DNA of 64,000 bases from JAWXBT01 sp964523015. GTDB lineage: Bacteria > Bdellovibrionota_C > UBA2361 > J135. This document shows positions 17,369 through 26,814 of this stretch, piece after piece; within the stretch, counting starts at the first letter, position 1; each line of letters begins with the position of its first letter. The notes beneath the pieces are model-generated. The model had not been told where the DNA came from and ran no database searches. It saw only the letters and a list, made by a program, of their open reading frames with translations. The stretch covers positions 1 to 64,000 of the forward strand of contig CAZFXN010000006.1 in the NCBI GenBank assembly GCA_964523015.1, given 5' to 3'. The translations under genes were made by a program, and so were the position numbers.

Positions 17369-20300
17369 TTATCGCCTACGTGGCACAACTTTAAGATAAT
17401 CCTGTAGTGCTCTTACTTCAAACTGCTTATTATCGGTTATAATCTGAATAGCTTCAACTGCTGCAGAAGCAGCTGAAAGCGTTGTAAAAGTTGGGATCTT
17501 CATATCATTGGCCACAAGCCTAATCGATTTGGAATCAAGCAGCGGGCGGCTACCCTCTGGAGTATTTATAACCATCTGTATTTTGCCTTCAGCTAAAGCA
17601 TCAACTATGTGAGGAGAGCCCTCGATCACCTTGTTTATAGGTTGGCAATCAAAACCGTATTCATTTAAAAATTTAGAAGTTCCAGTCGTAGCAACGATCT
17701 TAAATCCCATCTGGATTAATTTAGGGACGATATCAAGAACCTCCATCTTATCATCATTCATAACACTTAAAAAGACCGTTCCACTATCCGGTAAAAAGTT
17801 ATTAGAAGCATACTGGGCCCGACAAAAAGCTCCGGCAAAGGTATTATCTATACCCATTACTTCACCAGTTGATTTCATCTCTGGACCTAAGATTCGATCT
17901 ACTCCTTCAAATTTATGAAATGGGAAAACACAGGCTTTAACGGCAAAATAAGGAAGTTCTCTTATCTCCTGCACTCCTAGATCTTTAAGTTTCCTTCCTG
18001 TCATTACCTTTGCGGCGACCTTTGCCCATGGTACACCAGTAGCCTTACTTACAAACGGAACAGTTCTCGAAGCACGGGGATTCACTTCAAGTACATAGAT
18101 TTCAAGTTCCCGTGTTACAGCGAACTGAATATTCATTAAACCACAAACTTTTAATTCTTTAGCTAAGATGATTGCTTGTTTTCTTAGCTCTTCTTGGATC
18201 GACATTGACAGCGTAGGTGGCGGGAAGGTACAAGTGCTATCTCCAGAGTGAATACCAGCACGTTCAATATGCTCCATTATCCCAGCTATCATTACCTCCT
18301 GACCGTCACTTACCGCATCAACATCAACTTCTATTGCATTATGTAAATACCGATCTAGTAAAACAGGGCGAGAATTAGACATCTCAACCCCTTCTGCAAT
18401 ATATTCCTTTAACTCTTCATCATTATGAATGACCCGCATCGCTCGACCACCTAAAACAAATGAAGGGCGAATCATCACAGGAAAGCCTATAATTTTAGCC
18501 TTTAGAAAAGCTTCGTCCACAGATTTGGCAGTTTCATTTTGAGGCTGTCTCAATCCAAGTTTATTAATTAAATTAGAAAATAACTCTCTATCTTCTGCCA
18601 TGTTGATAGAATCAACAGAAGTTCCTATGATTGGAACGCCTGCGGCTAAGAGATCTTCCGCTAACTTAAGGGGCGTCTGCCCACCGAACTGAACTATTAC
18701 ACCAGCAGGTTTTTCTCTCTCAACGATGTTTAGAACACTCTCTAAAGTTAGTGGCTCAAAGTAGAGCCGATCACTAATATCGTAATCGGTTGACACTGTT
18801 TCAGGATTGCAATTAACCATAATGGCTTCAAGTCCCTCCTCCTTAATTGCAAAAACAGCATGAACACAACAGTAATCAAACTCAATTCCCTGACCGATTC
18901 GATTCGGCCCAGAGCCAAGTATCATTATCTTCTTTCTATCTGATGGCGGGGCTTCACTCTCTGAATCATATGTTGAATATAGATATGGAGTATTTGCTAC
19001 GAACTCTGCCGCACAGGTATCTACTATCTTAAATGCTGGTAAAATCCCTTTATTTTTACGCTTACACGATATCTCATTTTGAGAATACCCGCTCAATGCA
19101 GCAATTCGATGGTCAGAAAAACCATTCTGCTTTAGTTCACGCAAAAATTGATCATCTTCTATTGAATCCCTATTAATCTCTTTTTCTTGAGAGATTATTT
19201 CATTTACTTCAGTAAGGAACCACGGATCAATTCCGGAAACTTTATTAAGATCTTCAACAGTTGCACCCTTACGGAACGCCTCACCTAAATACCAAAGTCT
19301 TTGCGGTCCTGTTTTGCCTGAAAGTGTAATTAACTCTTCTAAGGTTTTATCTTTTGCAATTTTGCTATTATCAAACCCATATGAATCAAGCTCCAAAGAG
19401 CAGATCGCTTTTTGCAAAGCTTCTTGGAAATTCCGACCAAAGGCCATAGACTCACCAACCGATTTCATCTGAGTACCAAGGGTAGAATCTGCACTTGGAA
19501 ATTTGTCAAAATTAAATCGCGGGATCTTTACTACAACATAATCAATTGATGGCTCAAAGCAGACTGGGGTTTCTTTAGTAATATCATTCTGGATTTCATC
19601 TAGGGTATATCCAACAGCTAATTTAGCAGCAATCTTAGCGATCGGAAATCCAGTTGCTTTTGAAGCTAATGCCGAGCTACGGGAAACTCTAGGATTCATT
19701 TCGATGACTATAAGTCGTCCATCTGCTGGATTTAATGCAAACTGCACATTAGATCCACCAGACTCTACTCCGATCTTTCGCATGATCTTGATCGAAGCAT
19801 CTCTTACATGTTGGTATTCTTTATCAGTAAGTGTTTGTATCGGCGCAACGGTAATAGAATCCCCTGTATGTACTCCCATCGGATCAAAGTTTTCAATAGT
19901 ACAAACAATTACTACATTATCTTTTAAATCTCGCATTACCTCGAGCTCAAGCTCTTTCCACCCTATTAAAGATTCCTCAATTAAGAGTTCCTGATTAGGA
20001 CTGGCCAATAGCGCAGCTTTAATACGGGCATCAAATTCAGATGGATCTCTTACAATACCGCCACCACTACCACCCAAAGTTCTTGATGGTCGAATAATAC
20101 AAGGAAATCCGATCTCTTTTACAACCTCATGGGCCTCTTTCAAGGAATGAGCAATTCCACTTTTTGCTGATTCAAGTCCAATCTCTTCCATTGCTTTACG
20201 GAATAATTCCCGATCTTCAGCCATCTTAATAGAATCTACCTTGGCACCAATCAGTTCACTTCCATATTTTGCAAAAACGCCCTGCTCGTCCAAAGCTAAA

Positions 20301-20596
20301 GCAATATTAAGGGCAGTCTGGCCACCCATAGTTGAAAGAACTGCATCAGGCCTCTCTTTCTTAATTACTGATTCTACAAACTGAGGGGTAAGCGGTTCAA
20401 TATAAGTTCTATCTGCGAATTCAGGATCAGTCATGATCGTCGCCGGATTAGAATTCACCAAGATAACTTTGTATCCTTCCTCTTTAAGAGCCTTAATAGC
20501 TTGAGTTCCAGAGTAATCAAACTCACAAGCTTGACCGATTACAATGGGACCAGAGCCAATAATTAAAATACTTTTAATGTCAGTTCGTTTGGGCAT
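17369..20596 (-). CDS. carB: Carbamoyl-phosphate synthase large subunit
   Basis: CarB uses ammonia delivered by CarA, bicarbonate and two ATP to make carbamoyl phosphate for pyrimidines and arginine. The 1075-residue protein has the expected duplicated structure: each half begins with an ILGSGP/IGSGP nucleotide motif (IIGSGPIVIGQACEFDYSGTQA and ILGSGPNRIGQGIEFDYCC), with matching ATP-grasp domains, and the C-terminal MGS-like allosteric domain follows. Its start overlaps the end of carA by 17 bases, suggesting translational coupling. It is followed by greA. Confidence 0.98.
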   Translation of the reverse strand: MPKRTDIKSILIIGSGPIVIGQACEFDYSGTQAIKALKEEGYKVILVNSNPATIMTDPEFADRTYIEPLTPQFVESVIKKERPDAVLSTMGGQTALNIALALDEQGVFAKYGSELIGAKVDSIKMAEDRELFRKAMEEIGLESAKSGIAHSLKEAHEVVKEIGFPCIIRPSRTLGGSGGGIVRDPSEFDARIKAALLASPNQELLIEESLIGWKELELEVMRDLKDNVVIVCTIENFDPMGVHTGDSITVAPIQTLTDKEYQHVRDASIKIMRKIGVESGGSNVQFALNPADGRLIVIEMNPRVSRSSALASKATGFPIAKIAAKLAVGYTLDEIQNDITKETPVCFEPSIDYVVVKIPRFNFDKFPSADSTLGTQMKSVGESMAFGRNFQEALQKAICSLELDSYGFDNSKIAKDKTLEELITLSGKTGPQRLWYLGEAFRKGATVEDLNKVSGIDPWFLTEVNEIISQEKEINRDSIEDDQFLRELKQNGFSDHRIAALSGYSQNEISCKRKNKGILPAFKIVDTCAAEFVANTPYLYSTYDSESEAPPSDRKKIMILGSGPNRIGQGIEFDYCCVHAVFAIKEEGLEAIMVNCNPETVSTDYDISDRLYFEPLTLESVLNIVEREKPAGVIVQFGGQTPLKLAEDLLAAGVPIIGTSVDSINMAEDRELFSNLINKLGLRQPQNETAKSVDEAFLKAKIIGFPVMIRPSFVLGGRAMRVIHNDEELKEYIAEGVEMSNSRPVLLDRYLHNAIEVDVDAVSDGQEVMIAGIMEHIERAGIHSGDSTCTFPPPTLSMSIQEELRKQAIILAKELKVCGLMNIQFAVTRELEIYVLEVNPRASRTVPFVSKATGVPWAKVAAKVMTGRKLKDLGVQEIRELPYFAVKACVFPFHKFEGVDRILGPEMKSTGEVMGIDNTFAGAFCRAQYASNNFLPDSGTVFLSVMNDDKMEVLDIVPKLIQMGFKIVATTGTSKFLNEYGFDCQPINKVIEGSPHIVDALAEGKIQMVINTPEGSRPLLDSKSIRLVANDMKIPTFTTLSAASAAVEAIQIITDNKQFEVRALQDYLKVVPRRR

Positions 20597-21575
20597 TTGT
20601 CACCAGATCATAAAATCGCTGAAATAAATACTGTGAATCGTGTGGTCCAGGAGAAGATTCAGGATGATACTGAACTGAGAAAGCTCTCTGTTTCGGTAAT
20701 TCTAATCCCTCAACTGTCCCGTCATTAAGATTTACATGGCTTACCACTGCGTCCTTTGGAAGTCCCTCAGGAGAAACTGCATAGCCATGATTTTGAACAG
20801 AGATTTCAATCACCTTATTAGTTTCAAAACGAACAGGATGATTACCACCTCGATGACCAAATTTTAATTTAAAGGTACTACCACCAATGGCTTGACCAAT
20901 CAGTTGATGCCCTAGACAGATTCCAAACATCGGATACTTTTCAAGTAACTCTTTGGTTGTCTTAACAAGAAAAGGTAACTTAGATGGATCCCCTGGTCCG
21001 TTCGAGATAAACACCCCATCTGGTTTAAGTGCTGCTATCCGTTCTGAACCATACGTTGATGGAACAACAGTTACTCTAAATCCAGTAGCAGTTAGCAATC
21101 TAAGAATATTNNNNNNNNNNNNNNNNNNNNNNNNNNNNNNNNNNNNNNNNNNNNNNNNNNNNNNNNNNNNNNNNNNNNNNNNNNNNNNNNNNNNNNNNNN
21201 NNNNNNNNNNGTATCAATCCCGCACAATCCAACCTTATTATTCTGTTTTAGATACTCCTCAAAGGTCATTTGAGCTCTATAGTTAGAGGTAGAATTTGTC
21301 AAGTTTCTAATCACGACACCGGTAACATGAACATCATGACTCTCAACATCCATCGAGTTACATCCAACATTTCCTATATGTGGATTAGTAAAAGACATAA
21401 TTTGCCCAGCATAACTTGGATCTGTAATGATCTCTTGATATCCAAAGATGGAGGTATTAAAGACCACCTCTCCCCAGACTGGCTCAGTAAAGTCAGCAAC
21501 ATTACCAAAGGCATACCCTTGATATGTTTTACCATCGGCTAATGTTAGAACTGCTTTTTCTAGGGTTTTTTTCAT
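20580..21575 (-). CDS. carA: Carbamoyl-phosphate synthase small subunit, interrupted by an assembly gap
   Basis: CarA is the glutamine amidotransferase subunit. The N-terminal domain (LTLADGKTYQGYAFG, EVVFNTSIFGYQEIITDPSYAGQI) and the class I amidotransferase domain (SNGPGDPSKLPF, nucleophile in FGICLGHQLIGQAIGG, histidine-glutamate in SVQYHPESSPGP) are both clear. The run of N at 21111-21210 replaces the linker between them. In normal CarA about 85-90 residues separate the CGID-type block from NILR, so roughly 250 bases belong there, not 100. The gene is almost certainly intact in the organism. Confidence 0.95.
   Translation of the reverse strand: MKKTLEKAVLTLADGKTYQGYAFGNVADFTEPVWGEVVFNTSIFGYQEIITDPSYAGQIMSFTNPHIGNVGCNSMDVESHDVHVTGVVIRNLTNSTSNYRAQMTFEEYLKQNNKVGLCGIDXXXXXXXXXXXXXXXXXXXXXXXXXXXXXXXXXXNILRLLTATGFRVTVVPSTYGSERIAALKPDGVFISNGPGDPSKLPFLVKTTKELLEKYPMFGICLGHQLIGQAIGGSTFKLKFGHRGGNHPVRFETNKVIEISVQNHGYAVSPEGLPKDAVVSHVNLNDGTVEGLELPKQRAFSVQYHPESSPGPHDSQYLFQRFYDLVTNAQTN
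21111..21210. other. Assembly gap of 100 N
   Basis: Exactly 100 undetermined bases inside carA, the conventional filler for a gap of unknown size. Comparison with CarA family length suggests the true gap is larger, near 250 bases. The window is therefore a scaffold rather than one contig. Confidence 0.98.
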
Positions 21576-21596
21576 TACTTACTTTTCGTCTACTTT

Positions 21597-22907
21597 TTAC
21601 CGCTTAATTTTTTCAGCATACAAAGCTCCATCACTTACCTTAATAGATCCATCAACTATTACATGCTCAGCAACACCCTTCATTGACTTGCCAATAAACG
21701 GGGAGTTTTTGCTTTTTGATACAATCTGATCAGAACCAAAGATCCATTCCTTATCTGGATCTAATATTGCAATATCCGCTAAAGCTCCCTCTTTTAAAGT
21801 TCCTCCATTAATACCAAACACTTTTGCTGGACCAGTTGATAGAATATCAATTGCCCGCATTGCTGAGATAGTCCTATCCCTAACAAAATCCAAAATTAAT
21901 GGCAGGTTAGTTTGAAGTCCAATAATTCCAAAACTTGCTTTGCAAAATTCTACACATTTTGTGTCATGATCATGTGGGGCGTGATCGCTTGCAATGGCAT
22001 CGATAGTCCCCTCTCTTAGACCTTCTCTAAGGGCAATAACATCCTCTTCAGACCTAAGTGGTGGGCTCATTTTTGATTTAGTATCGTATTCTCCGACATC
22101 TTCATCAGTTAAGTGTAGATGATGTGGAGTAACCTCACAGGTAATATCAATACCATCATATTTAGCACGTCGAATAAGCTCTAAACTTCTGGCTGTTGAA
22201 ACGTGACAGATATGGACTCTACATTTTGTATATCGTGCTAACTCTATATCTCTAGCTACCATTACATCCTCAGCTACTGTTGGCATGCCGGGTAAACCAA
22301 GTCGGGCAGATACTGGGGACTCATTCATAGCTCCGCCACGAGTTAGACATTTGTCCTCTTCATGGCAGGAGATGACTGCGCCCAACATTTTGCACCACTC
22401 AAGCGCTCGTCTCATAAGTCCAGAGTCATAAATTGGCTCACCATCATCTGAAAAAGCAATACATCCAGCCTCTCTAAGTTCCGTTAATGGGGCGAGCTCT
22501 TTACCAAGGGAGCCTTTCGATACTGCACCAATTGGTAAAACCCGTGCTAAATTAATCTCTCTAGATTTTTCTAAAATATAGCTAGTCACAATAGCTGTAT
22601 CATTTACTGGCACAGTGTTCGGCATACAACACACCGTAGTATACCCACCAAGCACTGAGGCTTTAGAGCCTGACTCCACAGTTTCTTTCTTTTCAAACCC
22701 TGGCTCTCTAAAGTGGACATGTAGATCAATTAATCCAGGCACTACCCAGAGACCATCAGCATCAATGGTCGTATCAAATTTCTCAGATTCAAAACCCCCT
22801 TTCTTTCTTATGCTTTCAATCCTATTGCCATGGATCGACAGATCACAGATCTCTTCTCGGTTTGTACTCGGATCGATTAGGAGTCCATCTTTAATTAGTA
22901 TCTTCAT
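21597..22907 (-). CDS. pyrC: Dihydroorotase
   Basis: Dihydroorotase closes carbamoyl aspartate to dihydroorotate, the third step of pyrimidine synthesis. The zinc-binding IDLHVHFREPGFEKKETV, TVCCMPNT, ISCHEED, CHVSTARSLELI, EVTPHHL and the catalytic aspartate in AIASDHAPHD are all present. This is the long, PyrC class I type of about 430 residues that often associates with aspartate transcarbamylase. The ATG overlaps the pyrB stop by four bases (ATGA), a sign of translational coupling. Confidence 0.97.
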   Translation of the reverse strand: MKILIKDGLLIDPSTNREEICDLSIHGNRIESIRKKGGFESEKFDTTIDADGLWVVPGLIDLHVHFREPGFEKKETVESGSKASVLGGYTTVCCMPNTVPVNDTAIVTSYILEKSREINLARVLPIGAVSKGSLGKELAPLTELREAGCIAFSDDGEPIYDSGLMRRALEWCKMLGAVISCHEEDKCLTRGGAMNESPVSARLGLPGMPTVAEDVMVARDIELARYTKCRVHICHVSTARSLELIRRAKYDGIDITCEVTPHHLHLTDEDVGEYDTKSKMSPPLRSEEDVIALREGLREGTIDAIASDHAPHDHDTKCVEFCKASFGIIGLQTNLPLILDFVRDRTISAMRAIDILSTGPAKVFGINGGTLKEGALADIAILDPDKEWIFGSDQIVSKSKNSPFIGKSMKGVAEHVIVDGSIKVSDGALYAEKIKR

Positions 22908-23872
22908 GACTCATTCACTGTAGTAAGTTTTTCTTTTGTTCCTGAAGTTAACAAAAATAGGACTGCCATCCTGACAGCAATTCCAATAGTAACCTGCCGA
23001 TTAACATACGAACGAGTACCGTATGCAACATCACTAGCTACTTCAACTCCTCGATTCACAGGGCCAGGATGTAGCAGTACCGCTTTAGGACAAGTAGCTT
23101 TGATAATATTCTCTGTTAAACAAAAATTTTTAGAATACTCCTTTAATGACGGGACAAAGAATCCATCTTGTCGTTCCAATTGCATACGAAGTGCGATGAT
23201 TGCATCGACCCCTTCAATCCCATCTTTTAAGGAATGATGAACAGTTAGGTTAGGATAATCAAAGGCACTCTTTTCAACATAATAATCAGGCAAGAGTGTT
23301 GGAGGTCCAACCAATCTTATTTTATTACCAAGCAAACGGTGGGCAAAAATATTGCTTCTGGCTACCCTTGAATGAAGGACATCCCCAACAATTGCTATAG
23401 TTAAACCTCCATAGAAGCGATCTCCATAAATCTGCCTCAAGGTCAAACAATCAATTAGTCCTTGAGTTGGGTGCTCGTGAGTACCATCTCCAGCATTAAC
23501 AATTGAGGTGTTTTTTAAGTGTGTAGCAAGGAATCTATGAGCACCACTCTCTCTATGTCTTAACACAAGTACTGATGCTGCTAATGCTTCTAGCGTCTGA
23601 GTTGTATCTAAAAGATTCTCTCCTTTGTTTACAGAGCTATCTGACCCTGAAATATTAATCGTGTCGGCTGAGAGCCTCTTTGCTGCGATCTCAAAACTTG
23701 TCCTTGTTCTTGTACTTGGTTCCAAGAATAAATTTACAATCGTTTTTCCTCTAAGAGATGGAACTTTTTTAATCTCACGGGATGAAACTTCAACAAACCC
23801 CTCAGCGTTATCAAGATAATTGACAAGCTCCGCTTTAGTAAAGTTTTCAAGTCCCAAGAGATGTTTTGCCAT
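22904..23872 (-). CDS. pyrB: Aspartate carbamoyltransferase catalytic subunit
   Basis: PyrB joins carbamoyl phosphate and aspartate. The carbamoyl-phosphate loop LFLEPSTRTRTSFEIAAKRL, the HPTQGLIDCLTL block, and the C-terminal LLHPGPVNRGVEV (aspartate site) are intact over 322 residues. No pyrI regulatory subunit gene is next to it; instead it lies between pyrR and pyrC, the Gram-positive-like arrangement also known from many non-enteric bacteria. Five bases separate it from pyrR. Confidence 0.97.
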   Translation of the reverse strand: MAKHLLGLENFTKAELVNYLDNAEGFVEVSSREIKKVPSLRGKTIVNLFLEPSTRTRTSFEIAAKRLSADTINISGSDSSVNKGENLLDTTQTLEALAASVLVLRHRESGAHRFLATHLKNTSIVNAGDGTHEHPTQGLIDCLTLRQIYGDRFYGGLTIAIVGDVLHSRVARSNIFAHRLLGNKIRLVGPPTLLPDYYVEKSAFDYPNLTVHHSLKDGIEGVDAIIALRMQLERQDGFFVPSLKEYSKNFCLTENIIKATCPKAVLLHPGPVNRGVEVASDVAYGTRSYVNRQVTIGIAVRMAVLFLLTSGTKEKLTTVNES

Positions 23873-23877
23873 TAGAA

Positions 23878-24441
23878 TTACCTCTGTGACTTTTTGCTCA
23901 TATAGACACCATCAGGATATCCCTGCTCTCCAAGCCTTAAATGAACAGCCTCTCCCGGATTGGTAGGGAAGTTTTTGCCGATATAGTCAGGTCTAATTGG
24001 CAACTCTCGATGCCCACGATCTACTAGAATTGCCAACTGGACACACTTTGGTCTACCAAAATCTACTATCGCATCTAAGGCTGCTCGAACTGTTCTACCA
24101 GTATACAACACATCATCAGTAAGAATTATGGTACGACCGGTAATTGAAAAAGGGAGATCAGTTCCCCGCAAAATTGGTTGTCCATCAAGGGAGGATAAAT
24201 CATCCCGATACAGAGTAATATCAATAATACCAAATGGAATTTTTACGTTTTCAATCTTTTCTATTTTTTCTTGGATTCTTTTCCCTAAGAACTCACCTCC
24301 AGTTCGAATTCCAACGACCACAATATCTTGGATATCCCGATTCCTTTCTATTATTTCATAGCTGACTCTTGATATGGATCGCGCAATTGTTTCTGCGTCC
24401 ATTACCATCTTCCAACCTTCAGGAACCGTTTTTTTTGCCAT
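23878..24441 (-). CDS. pyrR: PyrR bifunctional pyr regulator / uracil phosphoribosyltransferase
   Basis: A 187-residue type I phosphoribosyltransferase with the PRPP-binding motif TIILTDDVLYTGRTVRAALD and the family text VVGIRTGGEFLGKRI, DITLYRDD and RGHRELPIRPDYIGK. PyrR binds nascent pyr mRNA with UMP and causes attenuation, and also has weak UPRTase activity. It heads the pyrRBC-carAB cluster, so it most likely regulates it. I could not see a clear PyrR anti-antiterminator loop in the leader, so the mechanism here may differ. Confidence 0.95.
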   Translation of the reverse strand: MAKKTVPEGWKMVMDAETIARSISRVSYEIIERNRDIQDIVVVGIRTGGEFLGKRIQEKIEKIENVKIPFGIIDITLYRDDLSSLDGQPILRGTDLPFSITGRTIILTDDVLYTGRTVRAALDAIVDFGRPKCVQLAILVDRGHRELPIRPDYIGKNFPTNPGEAVHLRLGEQGYPDGVYMSKKSQR

Positions 24442-24559
24442 ATCTATTCTCGATTAAATATACGAAAGGCATAAATCTTTAATTTTAGACTTTAAGGATA
24501 GTTAACGATTTAAGATAGAAATGGAGAGTATCTCTGAGGTGTATGGCAATATGCAGCTC

Positions 24560-24592
24560 AATTAACACTTACAAGTAAATGTTAATTATTAA
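24560..24592. promoter_or_regulatory. Imperfect palindrome upstream of pyrR
   Basis: ATTAACACTTACAAGTAAAT and the following GTTAAT form an imperfect dyad with TTAACA/TGTTAA outer halves, about 120 bases upstream of pyrR. It could be an operator or a leader hairpin for the pyr operon. There is no T-run after it, and no protein can be named. Confidence 0.3.
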
Positions 24593-24651
24593 ATTACCTA
24601 TATTACGACCACCTTTGCGAACTCTCAGTTCCGCACTTAAAGGTTACGCTC

Positions 24652-24689
24652 CTAAAGCGCAATTCATGGAAGGTTAGCACTCGCTTTAG
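24652..24689 (-). terminator. Hairpin after the 128-residue membrane protein gene
   Basis: CTAAAGCG and CGCTTTAG form an 8-bp stem with a 22-base loop, starting 7 bases after the stop codon of the minus-strand gene at 24696. No U-run follows, so it is a weak terminator candidate or a structured spacer. Confidence 0.35.
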
Positions 24690-24695
24690 TGGGAA

Positions 24696-25082
24696 TCAAT
24701 ACTTAGTTGTTACATCAATTTTAAAGGGGAAAACCCTAATAGTATGATCTTTTCCATCATAAGTAATAAAAAATTCCTCTTCATACTTCAGCATAACCCT
24801 TAACTTGTTTTCATATCTATTTAGGACCAAAGCTTCTGGTTTAGCCGGAATTCCAAGCTCTTTGATCCGTTCCAATAATCTTTTCCTAATTTCATCATCA
24901 GTCAGCTCAGATGCTACCCGAGACACTGCATGAACCTGAGTTTGCATCTCATAGAAATAATAAAAGAAAGGTACAACTCTATATGCAGTATAAAGAGTTA
25001 CAGCTATAATGGTGCCAAAAACTAATATCGTTAGCTTTCCGACCCCGCGGTCATTACTACTAGTTTTGGATCTATCTATCAT
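24696..25082 (-). CDS. Hypothetical membrane-anchored protein
   Basis: A 128-residue protein with one N-terminal membrane segment (about residues 17-37, GKLTILVFGTIIAVTLYTAYRVVPFFYY) and a soluble mixed helix/strand domain outside or inside. Similar one-segment proteins with a YKFVPxY-like motif are common in deltaproteobacteria near type IV pilin-like genes and are unnamed; that parallel is my impression, not a demonstrated match. It is divergent from the next gene by 49 bases and separated from pyrR by 254 bases that hold the hairpin and the palindrome described above. Confidence 0.6.
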   Translation of the reverse strand: MIDRSKTSSNDRGVGKLTILVFGTIIAVTLYTAYRVVPFFYYFYEMQTQVHAVSRVASELTDDEIRKRLLERIKELGIPAKPEALVLNRYENKLRVMLKYEEEFFITYDGKDHTIRVFPFKIDVTTKY

Positions 25083-25131
25083 TCTGTGTCTATTATACTT
25101 ATAAAATCAAAGAGGGAACAGTACGTATTCA

Positions 25132-25494
25132 ATGGCTTCAATACTAAAATATGCTAGTAAAAACCAAAAAAGGGGCCTTTTAATAGGTATTTCATTACTC
25201 CTACTTGGAACTGCTAATATAATTTATGGCCAGTTTAAAATTGAGCAGTATATCGAGGTCCTAGATAATTCTACTGTAGTCCCTAAATCTCAGGTAGAAG
25301 ATGTAACCCTACCACTTCCTCAAAAATATCCATCATTAGATACTTATAGAGATCAGTTATCCAGAGTTAAAACTCGAATTGAGTTCTACGATCTAACAGT
25401 AGCTGGGGGAAAAGTTCTACTAGTCCTAGGCGGAATATGTCTTGTAGTAGTTATCTTATTCCTTGGAAGATTCTCAGAGGAAGAAGGATCCTGA
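25132..25494 (+). CDS. Hypothetical two-pass membrane protein
   Basis: 120 residues. Membrane segments lie at about 16-34 (LLIGISLLLLGTANIIYG) and 94-114 (VLLVLGGICLVVVILFLG), with a polar loop between them that is probably periplasmic. No family recognised. An AGAGGGA stands 13 bases before the ATG, a little far for a ribosome site. It is convergent with the MscS-type gene, whose stop is 22 bases away. Confidence 0.6.
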   Translation: MASILKYASKNQKRGLLIGISLLLLGTANIIYGQFKIEQYIEVLDNSTVVPKSQVEDVTLPLPQKYPSLDTYRDQLSRVKTRIEFYDLTVAGGKVLLVLGGICLVVVILFLGRFSEEEGS

Positions 25495-25516
25495 CGATAG
25501 TTAAAGAACTTAAGAG

Positions 25517-26623
25517 CTAAAGGTTTTCAGAAATTTTCGAAGACTCAACAAAAAGTGTTTGAGTTGGATAAGCGAACCCTATTTCCATCTTTGTAAATTG
25601 AGCCAAAATCTCTAAATTGATATTCTGCTGAGCCTTCATGTAGATATTATAATCCTGACTTTTAACAAAATAAACTACTTCGAAATTTAGAGCTGACGCA
25701 CCAAATTCTTTAAAATGACATCTATCAAATCGTACGTTCTCCTGATTGGATATTATTTGTTCTACAATTTTAGAGATCTCTTTTAATTTATCATGGGAAG
25801 TTTGGTAGGTAACACCAAATATAAAAAGTATCCTTCTCTCATTCATCCGCTTATAGTTTCGTATGCGACTATTTAAAAGATCAGAATTTGAAAAGATTAA
25901 TTGATCTCCATCAATACTTCTAAGTCTTGTTGTTTTAAGTCCTATTTTCTCAACAGTTCCTCTTAAATCCCCTACTACTATGAAGTCTCCAACAGCAAAT
26001 GGACGATCTAGTACAATTGATAAAGAGCTAAACAGATCACCAAGGATGTTCTGTACTGCAAGCGCAATTGCGATACCACCAATACCAAGGCCAGTAACCA
26101 AAGCAGTGATGTTAACCCCAATATTATCTAGAAATAACAAAAGGACGGCACCCCAAATAATTGCCTTGCTAGCGAATCGAAGAAGCTCTAGTGCTGAGAT
26201 GACTGAAGGATCTCCACCATGCTTTCTACGAACATAGTTCTCAATAAATTGAGTTACCGAAACGGAAGCCCAGATCCCTCCCTGAAACAATAATCCGAAG
26301 GTAAAAGCAAGTCTTAAGACTCGCTCGACTTCACTAGGCACAGAGATAGCCAAGGAGGCCACGTAGATAGATACGATAAAAAGTAAAAGTGAACTTGTTG
26401 TTTCAAGTATTGAAAAGAAAAGTGCGCCGATATCCTCAGAGATTAGTTTGCTGTACTCAGCAATTTTTCGACCGATAAGTTTCTTAGCTACTATTAGGGT
26501 AGAGTAAACGAAAACAAAAAATACTAGGGCAACTATCCAACTAGATAGAGAATTGCCAAGCAAGTTATACTTTAAGAGTGGTAAAATTTTAGAAAGAGAA
26601 TCAGAAGCATTATTTAAAGTCAT
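25517..26623 (-). CDS. MscS-family mechanosensitive channel
   Basis: A 368-residue small-conductance mechanosensitive channel, which opens under membrane tension to release solutes in hypoosmotic shock. Four to five hydrophobic segments precede the pore helix: the glycine/alanine-rich VTGLGIGGIAIALAVQNILGDLFSSLSIVLD. The beta domain follows with RPFAVGDFIVVGDLRGTVEKIGLKTTRLRSIDGDQLIFSNSDLLN-type text, and the C-terminal alpha/beta domain after it. Length is between MscS and YbdG types. The gene has an AAAGAG before the ATG. Confidence 0.93.
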   Translation of the reverse strand: MTLNNASDSLSKILPLLKYNLLGNSLSSWIVALVFFVFVYSTLIVAKKLIGRKIAEYSKLISEDIGALFFSILETTSSLLLFIVSIYVASLAISVPSEVERVLRLAFTFGLLFQGGIWASVSVTQFIENYVRRKHGGDPSVISALELLRFASKAIIWGAVLLLFLDNIGVNITALVTGLGIGGIAIALAVQNILGDLFSSLSIVLDRPFAVGDFIVVGDLRGTVEKIGLKTTRLRSIDGDQLIFSNSDLLNSRIRNYKRMNERRILFIFGVTYQTSHDKLKEISKIVEQIISNQENVRFDRCHFKEFGASALNFEVVYFVKSQDYNIYMKAQQNINLEILAQFTKMEIGFAYPTQTLFVESSKISENL

Positions 26624-26706
26624 GCTCTTTGATACTACTGATGCTGATACTTTGGCAAACCGTAAGAGATCCGCCCAAATTCACCGCTATAACTACTCCC
26701 ACAGGC

Positions 26707-26774
26707 GAAAGGAAAAGAGAGATGGCTCTGGCACGAAGACAGTAGAGTGCCCTCGCCCTCTCTCTTTTCCTTTC
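26707..26774. repeat. 16-bp inverted repeat with inner hairpin
   Basis: GAAAGGAAAAGAGAGA at 26707-26722 is the exact complement of 26759-26774; the 36-base loop itself contains GGCAC/GTGCC (26730-26734 and 26747-26751). It could be a structured terminator read from either side, or part of a mobile palindrome. It lies upstream of the mscS-like gene. Confidence 0.8.
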
Positions 26775-26796
26775 TTGCTTCTTTTCTCTTTGTTTG

Positions 26797-26814
26797 ACTT
26801 CCAGCGCTGGAAGT
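26797..26814. repeat. 18-bp perfect palindrome
   Basis: ACTTCCAGCGCTGGAAGT is its own reverse complement. The ends ACTTCCA/TGGAAGT are the same as those of the 85-bp stem-loop at 2126-2210. Confidence 0.85.

Noticed and set aside
24442..24695. PyrR attenuator upstream of pyrR
   Set aside because: I could not find the conserved PyrR-binding loop or a terminator/antiterminator pair; only an imperfect palindrome is seen.
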